DNA of 64,000 bases from Aquitalea sp. LB_tupeE. Lineage in GTDB: Bacteria > Pseudomonadota > Gammaproteobacteria > Burkholderiales > Chromobacteriaceae. The stretch is from the NCBI RefSeq assembly GCF_013391415.1, contig NZ_JACAXB010000019.1, positions 38,254 through 102,253 of the forward strand. The letters are read 5' to 3'. A program made the translations under genes and the position numbers. Below the pieces are notes generated by a model, which saw only the letters and a list, made by a program, of their open reading frames with translations, was not told where the DNA came from and made no database searches. Each line of letters opens with the position of its first letter. Position 1 is the first letter of the stretch. Positions 1-10,900 of this stretch are shown in pieces.

Positions 1-2259
1 GGTTTTGCGACTACTGCGGATGCCTACCGTGATTTCCTCCAGCACAATGGCCTGGCTGACAAGATCAGCGCCGCGCTGTCCAAACTGGACATCGACGACG
101 TGACCGAGTTGGCCCGCGTTGGCAAGGAAATCCGCCAGTGGATTATCGATACCCCTTTCCCGGCCAAGCTTGATGAAGATATCAAGACTGCCTGGGACAA
201 GATGGTCGCCGATTCCGGTGGTGCAGATATTTCCGTAGCAGTCCGTTCTTCCGCAACCGCAGAAGACCTTCCCGATGCCTCGTTCGCAGGCCAGCAAGAA
301 ACCTTCCTGAACATTCGTGGCCTTGAAAACGTCAAGGATGCCATGAAGCATGTTTTTGCTTCCCTGTATAACGACCGCGCCATTTCCTACCGCGTACACA
401 AAGGCTTTGCCCACGACGTTGTGGCCCTGTCCGCCGGTGTACAGCGCATGGTGCGTTCCGACACGGGCGCTGCTGGTGTGATGTTCACCATCGACACCGA
501 ATCCGGCTTTGAAGACGTGGTGTTCATCACCGCTTCCTACGGCTTGGGCGAAACCGTGGTGCAAGGTGCCGTTAACCCTGACGAATTCTACGTACACAAG
601 CCGACCCTGAAGGCAGGTCGTCCGGCTGTGCTGCGCAAGAACATGGGTTCCAAGCTGATCAAGATGGAATTCACCGATGCTTCCCAGGCTGGCCGTTCGG
701 TCAAGACCGTGGATGTACCGGTAGAACTGCGCAAGCAATTCTCCATCACCGACGCTGAAGTGGCCGAGCTGGCTGAATACGCGCTGATCATCGAAAAACA
801 TTATGGCCGCCCGATGGACATCGAGTGGGGCCGTGATGGTGGCGATGGCAAGCTGTACATCCTGCAAGCCCGTCCGGAAACCGTGAAATCGCAGGAAGAC
901 CGCAAGGACACCCTGCGCCGCTACCGCCTGAACAGCAAGTCCGCCGTGCTGTGCGAAGGCCGCGCCATTGGTCAGAAGATTGGCCAGGGCACCGTGCGCA
1001 CCATCAAGGACGCGTCCGAAATGGACCGCGTGAAGCCGGGCGACGTGCTGGTAACTGACATGACCGACCCGGACTGGGAACCGGTGATGAAGCGTGCCGC
1101 TGCCATTGTCACCAACCGTGGTGGCCGTACCTGTCACGCGGCGATTATCGCCCGCGAACTGGGTATCCCGGCCGTGGTGGGTTGTGGCGATGCCACCGAT
1201 GTACTGTCCGAAGGCATGCAGGTGACTGTGTCCTGCGCCGAAGGCGATACCGGCAACATCTACGATGGCCTGCTGGACGTTGAAGTCATCGACCTCGAGC
1301 TGGACAAGATGCCGGCTGCTCCGGTCAAGATCATGATGAACGTGGGTAACCCGGAACTGGCCTTCGACTTCGCGCAGCTGCCGAACGAAGGTGTGGGTCT
1401 GGCCCGCATGGAATTCGTGATCAACCGTCAGATCGGTATTCACCCCAAAGCCCTGCTGGAATTCGACACCCTGCCGGCCGACCTGAAGGCGACCATCAGC
1501 GATCGCATCTCCGGTTACGCCAGCCCGGTTGACTTCTACGTGGACAAGATTGCCGAGGGTGTTGCCACCCTGGCCGCAGCCTTCACCCCGAAAAAGGTCA
1601 TCGTGCGCATGTCCGACTTCAAGTCGAACGAGTACGCCAACCTGATCGGCGGTCAGCTGTACGAACCGCACGAAGAAAACCCGATGATCGGTTTCCGTGG
1701 CGCAGCGCGCTACGTGGCTGAATCCTTCCGTGACTGTTTCGACCTGGAATGCCGCGCCATCAAGAAAGTGCGCGACGAGATGGGTCTGGTCAACGTGGAA
1801 GTGATGATCCCCTTCGTCCGTACCCTGGCTGAAGCCGAGAAGGTTGTGGAAATCCTGGCTGCCAATGGTCTGAAGCGTGGCGAAAACGGCCTGCGTCTGA
1901 TCATGATGTGCGAACTGCCGACCAACGCTGTGCTGGCCGACAAGTTCCTGCAGTTCTTCGACGGCTTCTCCATTGGCTCCAACGACATGACCCAGCTTAC
2001 CCTGGGCGTGGACCGCGACTCCGGTGGCCCGATTGCCGCTACCTTCGACGAGCGTAACGAAGCCGTGAAAGCCATGCTGCACATGGCCATCCAGGCATGT
2101 CGCAAGGCTGGCAAGTATGTCGGCATTTGCGGTCAGGGCCCGTCCGATCATCCGGACTTCGCCAAGTGGCTGGTGGAAGAGGGTATCGAAACCGTCTCCC
2201 TCAACCCGGACACCGTGGTGGAAACCTGGCTGTACCTGGCACGCGAACTGAATGCCTAA
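1..2259 (+). CDS. ppsA: Phosphoenolpyruvate synthase, 5' end cut by window edge
   Basis: PpsA makes phosphoenolpyruvate from pyruvate and ATP (AMP and phosphate released) in gluconeogenesis, in the cytoplasm. The frame is open from base 1 and gives about 752 residues, so with a usual length near 790 roughly 40 N-terminal residues lie outside the window. Seen in order: the ATP-grasp domain with [20 protein letters not shown], the phosphohistidine domain with [18 protein letters not shown] (catalytic His in the TCHAAI motif), and the C-terminal pyruvate-binding barrel with [16 protein letters not shown] and [14 protein letters not shown] Rho-independent terminator follows 22 bp after the stop. 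No defect is visible in the part present. Confidence 0.97.
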   Translation, partial: GFATTADAYRDFLQHNGLADKISAALSKLDIDDVTELARVGKEIRQWIIDTPFPAKLDEDIKTAWDKMVADSGGADISVAVRSSATAEDLPDASFAGQQETFLNIRGLENVKDAMKHVFASLYNDRAISYRVHKGFAHDVVALSAGVQRMVRSDTGAAGVMFTIDTESGFEDVVFITASYGLGETVVQGAVNPDEFYVHKPTLKAGRPAVLRKNMGSKLIKMEFTDASQAGRSVKTVDVPVELRKQFSITDAEVAELAEYALIIEKHYGRPMDIEWGRDGGDGKLYILQARPETVKSQEDRKDTLRRYRLNSKSAVLCEGRAIGQKIGQGTVRTIKDASEMDRVKPGDVLVTDMTDPDWEPVMKRAAAIVTNRGGRTCHAAIIARELGIPAVVGCGDATDVLSEGMQVTVSCAEGDTGNIYDGLLDVEVIDLELDKMPAAPVKIMMNVGNPELAFDFAQLPNEGVGLARMEFVINRQIGIHPKALLEFDTLPADLKATISDRISGYASPVDFYVDKIAEGVATLAAAFTPKKVIVRMSDFKSNEYANLIGGQLYEPHEENPMIGFRGAARYVAESFRDCFDLECRAIKKVRDEMGLVNVEVMIPFVRTLAEAEKVVEILAANGLKRGENGLRLIMMCELPTNAVLADKFLQFFDGFSIGSNDMTQLTLGVDRDSGGPIAATFDERNEAVKAMLHMAIQACRKAGKYVGICGQGPSDHPDFAKWLVEEGIETVSLNPDTVVETWLYLARELNA

Positions 2260-2281
2260 ACCGGCATCTGCCGGTTAAGCA

Positions 2282-2310
2282 AAAACCGCCCTTTCGAGGG
2301 CGGTTTTTTT
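2282..2310 (+). terminator. Rho-independent terminator after ppsA
   Basis: Perfect stem ACCGCCC/GGGCGGT with a short loop followed by a run of seven T. It closes the ppsA transcript. Confidence 0.9.
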
Positions 2311-2365
2311 ATGGGTGATCAGGTTGCGGGGGATTGATCTAAAGGCTAGGTAAGCTGATGGCTGC

Positions 2366-2382
2366 TTTAAGCATGGCTTAAG
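2366..2382 (+). promoter_or_regulatory. PmrA/QseB-type direct-repeat box upstream of ygiW-like gene
   Basis: TTTAAG-CATGG-CTTAAG fits the known PmrA/QseB consensus of two YTTAAK half-sites five bases apart. A further CTTAAA lies at 2392-2397. It sits about 50 bp before the start of a YgiW-like gene; in enterobacteria ygiW is adjacent to qseBC and controlled by QseB. The match is seen directly; use by a PmrA/QseB-like regulator is inferred. Confidence 0.5.
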
Positions 2383-2433
2383 CTCATCAGACTTAAATGG
2401 TGGGGCACTTCCCCATTACAAAAGGACCTAATC

Positions 2434-2778
2434 ATGAAAAAAACTCTCTCCATGCTGAGTATCGCTGCTCTCCTGCCACTGAGCGCTCATGCCGAATTTA
2501 TCGGTGACGGAAGCACTCCGGCCATTACTACCGTTGCCAAGGCACTGCAGGCCGCTGACGACAGCCGTGTCATGCTGGAGGGCAATATCGTCCGCCAGAT
2601 TGATCACAAGCATTACGAGTTTAAGGATGCCAGTGGTTCGGCAAAAGTAGAAATTGACAGCAAGTATCTCCCGGCTGAAAAGTTTACCGCGCAAAGCAAA
2701 GTTCGTTTGCAAGGCAAGGTAGACAAGGAATTTACCGGCAGCAAGATTGATGTCAAACAGGTAGAAATCCTCAAATAG
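2434..2778 (+). CDS. YgiW/YdeI-family periplasmic OB-fold (BOF) protein
   Basis: A 114-residue exported protein of the bacterial OB-fold family (DUF388). Residues 1-20 form a signal peptide ending SAHA before EFIG. The mature part has the family pattern: a short helix (TTVAKALQAADD), then strands with VMLEGNIVRQIDHKHYEFKD, VEIDSKYL and KVRLQGKVDKEF. Members such as E. coli YgiW are linked to tolerance of peroxide, cationic peptides and metals; their ligand is not settled. An AAGGA ribosome-binding site lies 8 bases before the ATG. A PmrA/QseB-like box upstream suggests two-component control. It stands alone between ppsA and the convergent secretion operon. Confidence 0.85.
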   Translation: MKKTLSMLSIAALLPLSAHAEFIGDGSTPAITTVAKALQAADDSRVMLEGNIVRQIDHKHYEFKDASGSAKVEIDSKYLPAEKFTAQSKVRLQGKVDKEFTGSKIDVKQVEILK

Positions 2779-2796
2779 CTCGACTGAGGCTGTGTA

Positions 2797-2836
2797 GGTC
2801 AGGAAAAACCGGACGATGGTCCGGTTTTTCCTGACC
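2797..2836. terminator. Bidirectional terminator between ygiW-like gene and tolC-like gene
   Basis: A near-perfect 18-bp inverted repeat (arms GGTCAGGAAAAACCGGAC and its complement) with a 4-base loop, giving a T-rich 3' arm in both directions. It serves both convergent genes. Unusually, on the minus strand it lies inside the last codons of the tolC-like gene. Confidence 0.8.
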
Positions 2837-4283
2837 GTATATTCATTGGTATTGATTTCACATCATGCAGCCGTAATTTCCCTGCCTCAGCCAACAAGCG
2901 TAACTGTGCCGAACGCCATTCTGCCAAGGTCCGTACCCGCTCCTGTCGTGCATCGGCCAAACCAGCCTGCGCATTGAGAATTTCCTGTGTGTCAGCCAGA
3001 CCCATGGCGTATTTGCGCTGCATGGCCTGCATGGTTTCCTCTGCAATACGCAGCAGTCGGCCCGAGGCTTCCAGGGTGTGCAAGGAGGCCGTGGCTTCAC
3101 TGTAGGTTTGACTGATGTCATGCAGCACCTGATTCCGGGTTTCCTGCCATTGCGCTTCTTTCTGGGCGATCTGTGCCAGTGCCCCTTGTTGCTTGTAGTG
3201 TCGGCCAAAGCCTTCAAACAGCGGGATGCTCAATGTCAGGCCGGTGACCGATTCGCGGGACTGCCTGGCGCTCAGTTCCTGATTGGGCCGTCCATTCAGG
3301 TAGCGGCTATGGCTGAAGTCCAGTACCGGCAGGCCATCTGCGCGCGTGGCCTTGTATTGTTCCTTCGCGGCCTGCCACTGCGCATAGGCCGCCACAATGG
3401 CCGGGTGCTGTTCGCTGGCGAGTGCCAGCCAGGTGTTCAGGTCTTTCTGGATCAACTGATAACGACTGACATCAGCAGCCTGTATGCGTGGTATTTGCAT
3501 CCGGTGTTGTGGCAAACCCAATTGCAAGGCTAGCGCCAGGCTTGTCTTGTCTGCATGGGCAGTGGCGCGCGCCAGTTCCAGCTCAGCCTTGGCCAAGGCT
3601 GTTGCCGCTTGCAAGCTATCGGTATGCGCCGCCAGCCCTTGCGCTTCGCGCCGTTTGGTCATGGTCAGAATCTCTTGTGCAATATTTTTGCCTTCCGCAC
3701 GCGCCTCGCGTTCGGCTTGAGCGGATTGGGCGGAAAAGAACAGTGCAATCACATCCCGCATGATTTTTTGAACGATGGCATCCCGGCTGGCAAGAGCTGC
3801 GCTCAGCATATGGTCGGCCGCCTGCAGCCTGGCTTCCCTGCCACCAAAATCCAGCAGTCGCCAGGTCAGGCTGGCGTAACGACTATCGGTGGTAATACTG
3901 GTATCCATCTGGCGGCTTGAGGCAGGATAGCGGGATTGCTGTTGCTGACGGCTGATGCCTGCGCTGATGTTCGGCAAGTAGGCGGCACGTGCTTCCCCCC
4001 GTTGTGCACTGTATTGGCGGATAGAGGCCCATGCATCCTGCGATTGCGGATTAAAACACAGTGCCATATCCAGTGCCGTGGCCAGGCTGATGATTGTTGC
4101 AGTGTTGTCCTGCGCGAGCTGGCAAGGCGGGCCATTTTCACCGACAGTCTCCAGCAGGGGCGGGCTGGCCAATAACGGGTCTGACAGCCAGCTTGGCCTG
4201 CTGATGTCTGCCATGGCAGATGCCATCGCTAAGACAAGGCAGCTCAAAGCAAGCAGTACATGCGTACGGATATTAGCGTTCAC
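2799..4283 (-). CDS. TolC-family outer-membrane channel of the type I secretion system
   Basis: Outer-membrane efflux protein (OEP family), about 494 residues from a GTG at 4283 that overlaps the end of the upstream hlyD-like gene by 11 bases. I prefer this start because it directly gives a signal peptide (NANIRTHVLLALSCLVLAMASAMA) and is translationally coupled; a longer frame starts at 4331 inside the upstream gene. The two OEP repeats are visible, each with long Ala/Gln-rich coiled helices. It should form the trimeric exit duct for the RTX protein encoded upstream. The last 13 codons are formed by the terminator inverted repeat, so the extreme C-terminus is probably not functionally constrained. 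Confidence 0.9.
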   Translation of the reverse strand: MNANIRTHVLLALSCLVLAMASAMADISRPSWLSDPLLASPPLLETVGENGPPCQLAQDNTATIISLATALDMALCFNPQSQDAWASIRQYSAQRGEARAAYLPNISAGISRQQQQSRYPASSRQMDTSITTDSRYASLTWRLLDFGGREARLQAADHMLSAALASRDAIVQKIMRDVIALFFSAQSAQAEREARAEGKNIAQEILTMTKRREAQGLAAHTDSLQAATALAKAELELARATAHADKTSLALALQLGLPQHRMQIPRIQAADVSRYQLIQKDLNTWLALASEQHPAIVAAYAQWQAAKEQYKATRADGLPVLDFSHSRYLNGRPNQELSARQSRESVTGLTLSIPLFEGFGRHYKQQGALAQIAQKEAQWQETRNQVLHDISQTYSEATASLHTLEASGRLLRIAEETMQAMQRKYAMGLADTQEILNAQAGLADARQERVRTLAEWRSAQLRLLAEAGKLRLHDVKSIPMNIRSGKTGPSSGFS

Positions 4284-5616
4284 GCAAGGACTCCTGCTGG
4301 TGGCGAAGCAGGGGAGATAGCAGATATTCAATCACGCGGCGGTTGCCGGTTTTGATATCCACGTTGACTGCCATGCCGGGGGTGAGCGCCTGTTTTCTGT
4401 CGTCAACGAACAGGCTATCCCGGTCCAGCGTGATTTTGCTGGAGTAGAGCAGCCCACGCTTTTCATCCTGAATGGCATCGTGGGAGACATGACTGACTTG
4501 TGCCGGAATGGTCCCATATTTGGTGTATTCAAAAGCATCAATCTTGACGGCGGCCATCTGGCCGACACGCACAAAGCCAATATCCTTGTTCTCGATAAAT
4601 GCTTCCACTTCCACGGCAGAATGCCGGGGGACAATCTGCATCAGGGGCTGCGCGGCCGGGACGACGCCCCCTACCGTATGCACAGTGAGTTGTTGGACCG
4701 TGCCATCAACAGGGGCGGTCAATTTTAGTAACTGACTGCGCGAACCGGCACGGCGGGCATCCTGCCCGGAAGCAATCACGATCTTGTTGCCTTCGGTGAT
4801 GGCGTCGTAGGCCTCTTTACGGGTTTGGGCAATCAAGGCGGTACGCTGATTGCGCGCATCTGCCAGCTGCCCTGCCAGATCAATCCGCGCCTGCTCCTTT
4901 TCCATCCAGGCATGGCGGGAGACGGTGTTGTCCTGTGCCAGGATCTTGTAATCCTGTTCGCGCTGTGTCGCCAACGGTAGGGCGGCGGCAAAGCGGGCGA
5001 TATCACTCTCCAGGCGCTGAAGCTTGGCGCGGAAGTCCTGGTATTGACTGTCCAGTTGTTGCCGGGCTGTGCGCCATTGCTGTGCTGGGATGTCATTGTT
5101 ATCTGGCAGGCGTGGAGGACGATGCTGGTCCAGAGCCTCAATCAGGGCTTGTGCACGGGCCACTTGGAGGCGTGCCTGTAGCAGGGCGTCTGCAGCTTTG
5201 TCGTATTCGGCATCACTGCCGGTGGCATCCAGCTCGACCAGGACCTCGCCTGCCCGTACGCTTTGTCCTTCTTTCACATGCAAGGCTTTGACGCTGGCCA
5301 CATCGACCGAGGCAATCGTTTTGATGCGTGCTGACGGAATGATCTTGCCCGTGGCGGTGACGATAATGTCGATACGACCAAAGCAGGCCCATACTATCGC
5401 CACCAGTAGCAAACCCATCAGTACTCTGGCACTCAGCCGCAAGCTGGCCGAGTCGGGAGTCTCCCGTAATGCCAGTCCGGCGGGCAAAAACTCCGCCTCT
5501 TGCTTGTTGAAGAAGTCGGTTTTCAGAGTATTGCGGATACGCCAGAAATGCCGGAAAACCACAGCATAACGGCGCAACAGGTCAAACCCGGCCTGTAGCC
5601 GGTGACGCAAGCTCAT
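4273..5616 (-). CDS. HlyD-family type I secretion adaptor (membrane fusion protein)
   Basis: A 447-residue periplasmic adaptor that joins the ABC exporter to the TolC-like channel. There is a cytoplasmic N-terminus of about 60 residues, a single membrane segment (MGLLLVAIVWACFG, about residues 67-82), a first lipoyl half (IASVDVASVKALHVKEGQSV), a long coiled-coil region (about 140-280), a second lipoyl half (LLKLTAPVDGTVQQLTVHTVGG) and the C-terminal beta-barrel region ending in a KTGNRRVIEYLLSPL-type tail typical of HlyD/PrtE proteins. Its start overlaps the stop of the ABC gene by 4 bases, so the genes form one transcription unit. Confidence 0.93.
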   Translation of the reverse strand: MSLRHRLQAGFDLLRRYAVVFRHFWRIRNTLKTDFFNKQEAEFLPAGLALRETPDSASLRLSARVLMGLLLVAIVWACFGRIDIIVTATGKIIPSARIKTIASVDVASVKALHVKEGQSVRAGEVLVELDATGSDAEYDKAADALLQARLQVARAQALIEALDQHRPPRLPDNNDIPAQQWRTARQQLDSQYQDFRAKLQRLESDIARFAAALPLATQREQDYKILAQDNTVSRHAWMEKEQARIDLAGQLADARNQRTALIAQTRKEAYDAITEGNKIVIASGQDARRAGSRSQLLKLTAPVDGTVQQLTVHTVGGVVPAAQPLMQIVPRHSAVEVEAFIENKDIGFVRVGQMAAVKIDAFEYTKYGTIPAQVSHVSHDAIQDEKRGLLYSSKITLDRDSLFVDDRKQALTPGMAVNVDIKTGNRRVIEYLLSPLLRHQQESLRER

Positions 5617-7814
5617 GCCTGCTCCAGAGGATCAAGCTTGCCATGTGCGATTGGGCTGACTGCCGCTTGTCCTTGCAGCGTTTGCAAATGGCGATAAATG
5701 CCATTGGGCCGTTGCATCAATTGGGTGTGACTGCCGGATTCGGCAATCTGCCCCTTTTCCATCACGACGATCCGGGTTGCATCCCGCACTGCCGACAAGC
5801 GATGCGCAATAATCAATACGGTACGACCGGCGGCAATCCGTCTCATATTGTCCTGAATGATTTTTTCCGATTCGTAATCCAGTGCACTGGTCGCTTCGTC
5901 AAAAATCAGAATGCGTGGGTCAAGTAATAAAGCCCGTGCAATGGCAATGCGTTGCCGCTGTCCGCCAGACAAGCCGGCACCCTGTTCGCCAACCAGGGTG
6001 TCATAGGCCTCCGGCAATTCACAGATAAAATCGTGCGCGCCAGCCAGTTTGGCTACCTGAATAATTTTCTCAATTGGAGCGGCAGGGTCGGTCAGCGCAA
6101 TATTGTCGCGAATTGAACGGGAAAATAAGGTGTTCTCTTGTAAAACCACCCCGATTTGTTGACGCAAGGAGGCCGTGTCCACAATCGCAATATCCTGACC
6201 ATCCACCGTCACCCGGCCCCGGTCCGGTACATACAGCCGCTGTACCAGTTTGCTCAAGGTGCTTTTACCTGACCCGGAGCGACCGACAATGCCAATCACC
6301 TCACCCGGCTTGATTTCCAGAGATACGCCACGCAATACATCGCTGGCATCGGGGCGGTAGCGAAAGGACACCTGATCAAAACCAATGGCACCGGCAATGC
6401 GCGGAATGCGGGTTTTATGGCCCTCCACTTCGGTATGGGTATTCAGAATATCGCCCAGCCGCTGCATGGAAATGCCCACTTGCTGGAAGTCATTCCATAA
6501 TTGCGCCAGGCGCAGAATAGGTGCAGATACCTGGCCGGCCAGCATATTGAATGCCACCAGCTCGCCCACCGTCATTTTGCTATCCAGCACTTGTAAGGCC
6601 CCCAGCCACATGATGCCGGCTGTCACCAGCTTGCTGACCAGGCTGACACCGCCACTGGCCACCAGACCCACATTGGTGGTGGATAGCCCTGCTGCCACAT
6701 AAGCTGCCAGCTGCTTGTCCCACTTCTGCCGCCAGCGCGGCTCCACCGCCATGGATTTGATGGTGTCTATGCCGGTGAGGGTTTCCACCAGAAATGACTG
6801 GTTCTCGGCACTCTTATTGAATTTGTCATTCAGCTTGGCACGCAGGATAGGGGTAAAAACAAAGGACAGCAGCAGATAGACCGGAATCGACGCCAGAACA
6901 ATCATGGTGAGTGGCACGCTGTACCACAGCATCACCAGTAAAAACACAAAAGAGAACACCATATCCAGCACCAGAGTCATGGCATTGCCGGTGAGAAAGG
7001 AGCGGATATTTTCCAGTTCTCGAATACGCGCCACCGAATCCCCAGTGCGTCTTGCCTGAAAGTAGGCCACAGGCAAGGACAACAAATGGTCAAATAGCCG
7101 GGCACCCAGTTCCACATCAATCTTGCTGCTGGTATTGGCAAATACTGCAGTGCGAATACCGCTGAGCAAGGCATCAAACAAGGTGGCCACAATCAGGCCG
7201 ATGGCAATCACGTTCAGCGTGGTCATGGCATGGTTTACCAGCACCTTGTCCATCACCACTTGAAAGAACAAGGGGGTGATCAGGCCAATCACCTGCAGCG
7301 CCAGTGAAATCAGCAACACCTCGCCCAAGGACTTGCGATACTTCACCACGGCCGGGATAAACCAGGTGAAATCAAATTTCGCCATGGCCCCGGCAAAGCT
7401 GGCGCGGCTGGTAAATAAAATCAATTCGCCAGTCCAGCGTGTCAGTAAATCCGGCAAGCTCAATACTTGCGGCGGCTGGCCGGGTTGTTGAATCAGCACC
7501 CGCCAGGGCTCATGGGTGGTATCCACCTTACCCATGATAAAAAAGCCGCCATCCCGCCATATTCCCATGGCTGGCAAGGGCGCACGTTCCAGCCGCGCCA
7601 TGTCTTGTTGAATACATTTGGCAGTCAGCCCCAACTTGCGTGCTGCCAGCAACAGGGTTTGTACTGAAAACGGCGCACTGCCAAATTGGTGGTTCAACTG
7701 TGCTGCATCCGCTGCGATGCCGTGTAATTGGGCCATCAGAATCAAACAGTGCAGGCCGCTGTCGGGCTGGCCGGTGTAGGTAGAGTCAGATTGCGTGGAA
7801 GAGGGCGTAGACAT
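5613..7814 (-). CDS. HlyB/RtxB-type ABC exporter with inactive C39-like domain
   Basis: Type I secretion ATPase/permease, about 733 residues from the ATG at 7814. Domains: an N-terminal C39-like domain (about 18-140), a six-helix membrane domain (about 160-450) and a nucleotide-binding domain with Walker A GRSGSGKST, signature LSGGQRQRIAIARA, Walker B ILIFDEATSALD and switch AHRLSAV. In the C39 domain the catalytic Cys position reads DSG instead of DCG (Ser19), as in RTX exporters that bind but do not cleave their substrate. An in-frame start at 7892 with a GGTGG upstream would add 26 residues. The gene lies 118 bp downstream of the RTX gene, its likely substrate. No HlyC-type acyltransferase gene is present. 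Confidence 0.93.
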   Translation of the reverse strand: MSTPSSTQSDSTYTGQPDSGLHCLILMAQLHGIAADAAQLNHQFGSAPFSVQTLLLAARKLGLTAKCIQQDMARLERAPLPAMGIWRDGGFFIMGKVDTTHEPWRVLIQQPGQPPQVLSLPDLLTRWTGELILFTSRASFAGAMAKFDFTWFIPAVVKYRKSLGEVLLISLALQVIGLITPLFFQVVMDKVLVNHAMTTLNVIAIGLIVATLFDALLSGIRTAVFANTSSKIDVELGARLFDHLLSLPVAYFQARRTGDSVARIRELENIRSFLTGNAMTLVLDMVFSFVFLLVMLWYSVPLTMIVLASIPVYLLLSFVFTPILRAKLNDKFNKSAENQSFLVETLTGIDTIKSMAVEPRWRQKWDKQLAAYVAAGLSTTNVGLVASGGVSLVSKLVTAGIMWLGALQVLDSKMTVGELVAFNMLAGQVSAPILRLAQLWNDFQQVGISMQRLGDILNTHTEVEGHKTRIPRIAGAIGFDQVSFRYRPDASDVLRGVSLEIKPGEVIGIVGRSGSGKSTLSKLVQRLYVPDRGRVTVDGQDIAIVDTASLRQQIGVVLQENTLFSRSIRDNIALTDPAAPIEKIIQVAKLAGAHDFICELPEAYDTLVGEQGAGLSGGQRQRIAIARALLLDPRILIFDEATSALDYESEKIIQDNMRRIAAGRTVLIIAHRLSAVRDATRIVVMEKGQIAESGSHTQLMQRPNGIYRHLQTLQGQAAVSPIAHGKLDPLEQA

Positions 7815-7932
7815 GAAAAAAACACCATAACAAACAGGGTATGATGGTGCTGAATCACCATCCAGAATGAGCGCAATACAGGCAGCAAGCATGGCTTGCC
7901 ACCTGACTGTTCAACAAAGAGAGCTGACTGGA

Positions 7933-10900
7933 TTAATGACTCACCGCCAGCAGCACCTGGCCATTGCTCTGCTGACCACTCACCCAATGGGTCTGGCTCG
8001 CGGGTGGCGGCGCAAACGCGCTCATGGCCTGTACAAATTGGGCGACGTCGCTGTTGTACAGCGTGCGGCCATCGGCGGTTTGAATGCGTTCTATCTGGTT
8101 ATCCGTGCCGCTGCTGCCCGGGATGTACCAGTCCTTGATGGTGAGCCTGTCGGTACTACCCAGCACCTGGATTTGCAAATCCATACCTTGTTTGGAGAAC
8201 CACAAATCAGTCTGATTGATGCCATTCAATTGCAGGGTGTCGGTATTGCCCAGCGTGGCGTCCTGATCGATGATCAGGTCCTGGCCATCGCCACGGTCAA
8301 ATACATAGCGGTCGTTCCCGGCCTGACCAATCAGTGTGTCATTGCCTTTGCCACCAGTCAGCACATTATCGCCACGGTTGCCGATAATCTGGTTATCCAG
8401 CGCATTGCCGGTGGCGTTGATGTTTTCTTCCCATAGCTTGATGGGTTCGATGGTGTAAATGGCGTATGCGTTGCTGACGTTGGCATCGCGGCGGAAATCA
8501 GCCAGCGGGATATAACGGGTCATGTCGCTCACCAGGCCACGGCCCGAGTCGGCAATATAAAAGCCATTGATGTCGCCGCTCCTGGCATCGCAGGCCACGC
8601 CTGTGACGGTCACCACATGATTGGTGCTGCCATCGCCCAGATAAGCCGCGTCGTCCCACAGCTTGCCACTATTGATGGCCATGATCACGCCGCGGCCTCC
8701 CTTGATCAGGTTGGCAATGGCCTGTTCGTTATAGCCTGCGATGAGGCCATTACGAATGCCATAACTATCCAGCAAGGCTTGTTGGTCACGGTAATTGCTG
8801 CCTCCGCGCTGGTAGTCGGTTTTGACCGGGTCGGTCACACACCATTGATTGTCTATCGCGCGCTGCACCACCTGGCCTTCGCTCAGGGCGAGATTGGCCT
8901 GGGTGGCCAGGTTGGCAATGCTGGTCAGCGCGCAAGTGCCGCGGAAACCGGGAACGGCATTGCCTTGCATATAATCCAGTTCGTTGGCCTTGGGATAGCC
9001 ATACACCAGAATCTCCACCCCGTCGGCCAGGCCCTTTTCCGGTTTGGCAAAATCCAGCAGGGTGAGGTTCTCGACATGCTCGCCCAGGGTATAGCTGATG
9101 CTGGCGTAGACGGTATCCACGCCCTCGCCAGCCAGTTCAATCACCTGGTCACCGGCATTGTCGACATAATAAATATCATCGCCCAGGCCGCCTATCATGG
9201 TGTCGGCTCCGGTGACACCGTCCAGGATATTATTCTGGCTGTTCCCAATCATCAGGTTGTCCAGGCTATTGCCGGTGCCATTGATGGTATAGCCTTCCAG
9301 CAGGCGTAATTCCTCGATATTGGCATTCAGAATGTAATTGACACTGCTGATGACGGTATCGTAGCCCTCATCCCGCTGTTCCAGCACCACATCATTCACA
9401 CTGTTGACGATATAGGTATCGTTGCCCTTGCCGCCTTCCATGCGGTCAGCTCCGGCCCCGCCATCAATATAATCATTGCCGATGCCGCCAATAATGGTGT
9501 CGTTGCCGGCCCCGCCATACAGGAAATTATTGTCACGCGCACCAGCAGGCAGGGGCGTTTCATTATCAGCCATGCCGCCGACAATAAAGTCATCGCCATC
9601 ACCACCATAAATCACATCATCGCCCGCACCGCCAAACAGCCGGTCGTCACCGGCCTCGCCGTACAGCCAGTCATCTCCCTCATCCCCTTGCAACTCATCG
9701 TTGCCGGTACCGCCCCATAACTGGTCATTGCCCAGGCCGCCTAGCATCAAATCATTACCCGCCCCGCCATACATCACATCATCATCGGTTTCGCCTGCCG
9801 CCAAGGCCTGCTTGCCATCATTACTTGGTGTGAACCCCAGCATGATGTCATCGCCATCACCCCCCCACATGCGGTCATTACCCACGCCACCAAACATCTT
9901 GTCGGCACCGCTGCCACCATCCATCACATCATCGCCATAGCCACCATTGAGCTCATCGTCACCGCTGCCACCATCCAGATAATCCTGGCCCCAACCGCCT
10001 AGCAGAATGTCATTACCCGCCCCGCCAAACAACACATCATCATCGCTTTCACCAGGGTCCAGGGTTTGTTTGCTGTCATTCCCCGGGGTGAAGCCCAAAA
10101 GCAGGTCATCGCCATCACCGCCATTCAGCACATCATTACCCACCCCGCCAAACAGTCTGTCATTGCCGCTCCCCCCGTCCAGCACATCATGGCCACTCCC
10201 CCCATTCAACTCATCATGGCCAGCCCCGCCTATCAGGGTGTCGTTCCCTTCCTGCCCCAATAGAAGATCATCACCACTGCCCCCATCCAGCCAGTCATTG
10301 CCCGCACCGCCATCCAGCTCATCATCACCTTCTTCGCCATAGAGGCGGTCATCCCCGGCATAGCCCAATAACACATCATTACCGGTGCCACCCCACAAAT
10401 TGTCGTTGCGATCCGACCCGCCCATCAGGTCGTTGCCACCACCGGCATAAAAGTTCTGGATCAAATCCAAATTGAAATACTTGCCATGGTATTGGGCATA
10501 ATAATTGATATCGAAACGGTCATCGCCTTCGGTACCAACCAAATTGCGCTGGTCGCTGGAAATCTTGATTTGATTCGAGGCCCAATCAATCCATCCAAAA
10601 GGAACTATTTTTATCCAGAAACGATTGTCAGTATTACGCAGCGTGGCATAGTTGCTGCCTGATGCAGCGGGCAGGGTAGGCGGGGATTTGCGATCGGCGA
10701 TGACCGCCGTACTCTGCGCCAGGGTTTGCCCGACTGCCTGACCCGCCGTATAAAAGCCCACATCGCGGGCACGCATGGCCTGCAAACCAAGCCCACTCAG
10801 CGCACTGGCCAGGCTGATGTTTTCACCGGCCTGTACCACCCCATCCTCATTGCCATCCTGCCAGGCAGTCAGCCCATCCAGCTCCGTCCCGCTCAGCTTG

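Noticed and set aside
9400..10450. CRISPR-like or tandem DNA repeat in the 9.4-10.4 kb stretch
   Set aside because: The periodicity is that of the GGxGxD codons of the RTX repeats (about 27 bases), with variable DNA sequence; it is protein-level repetition.
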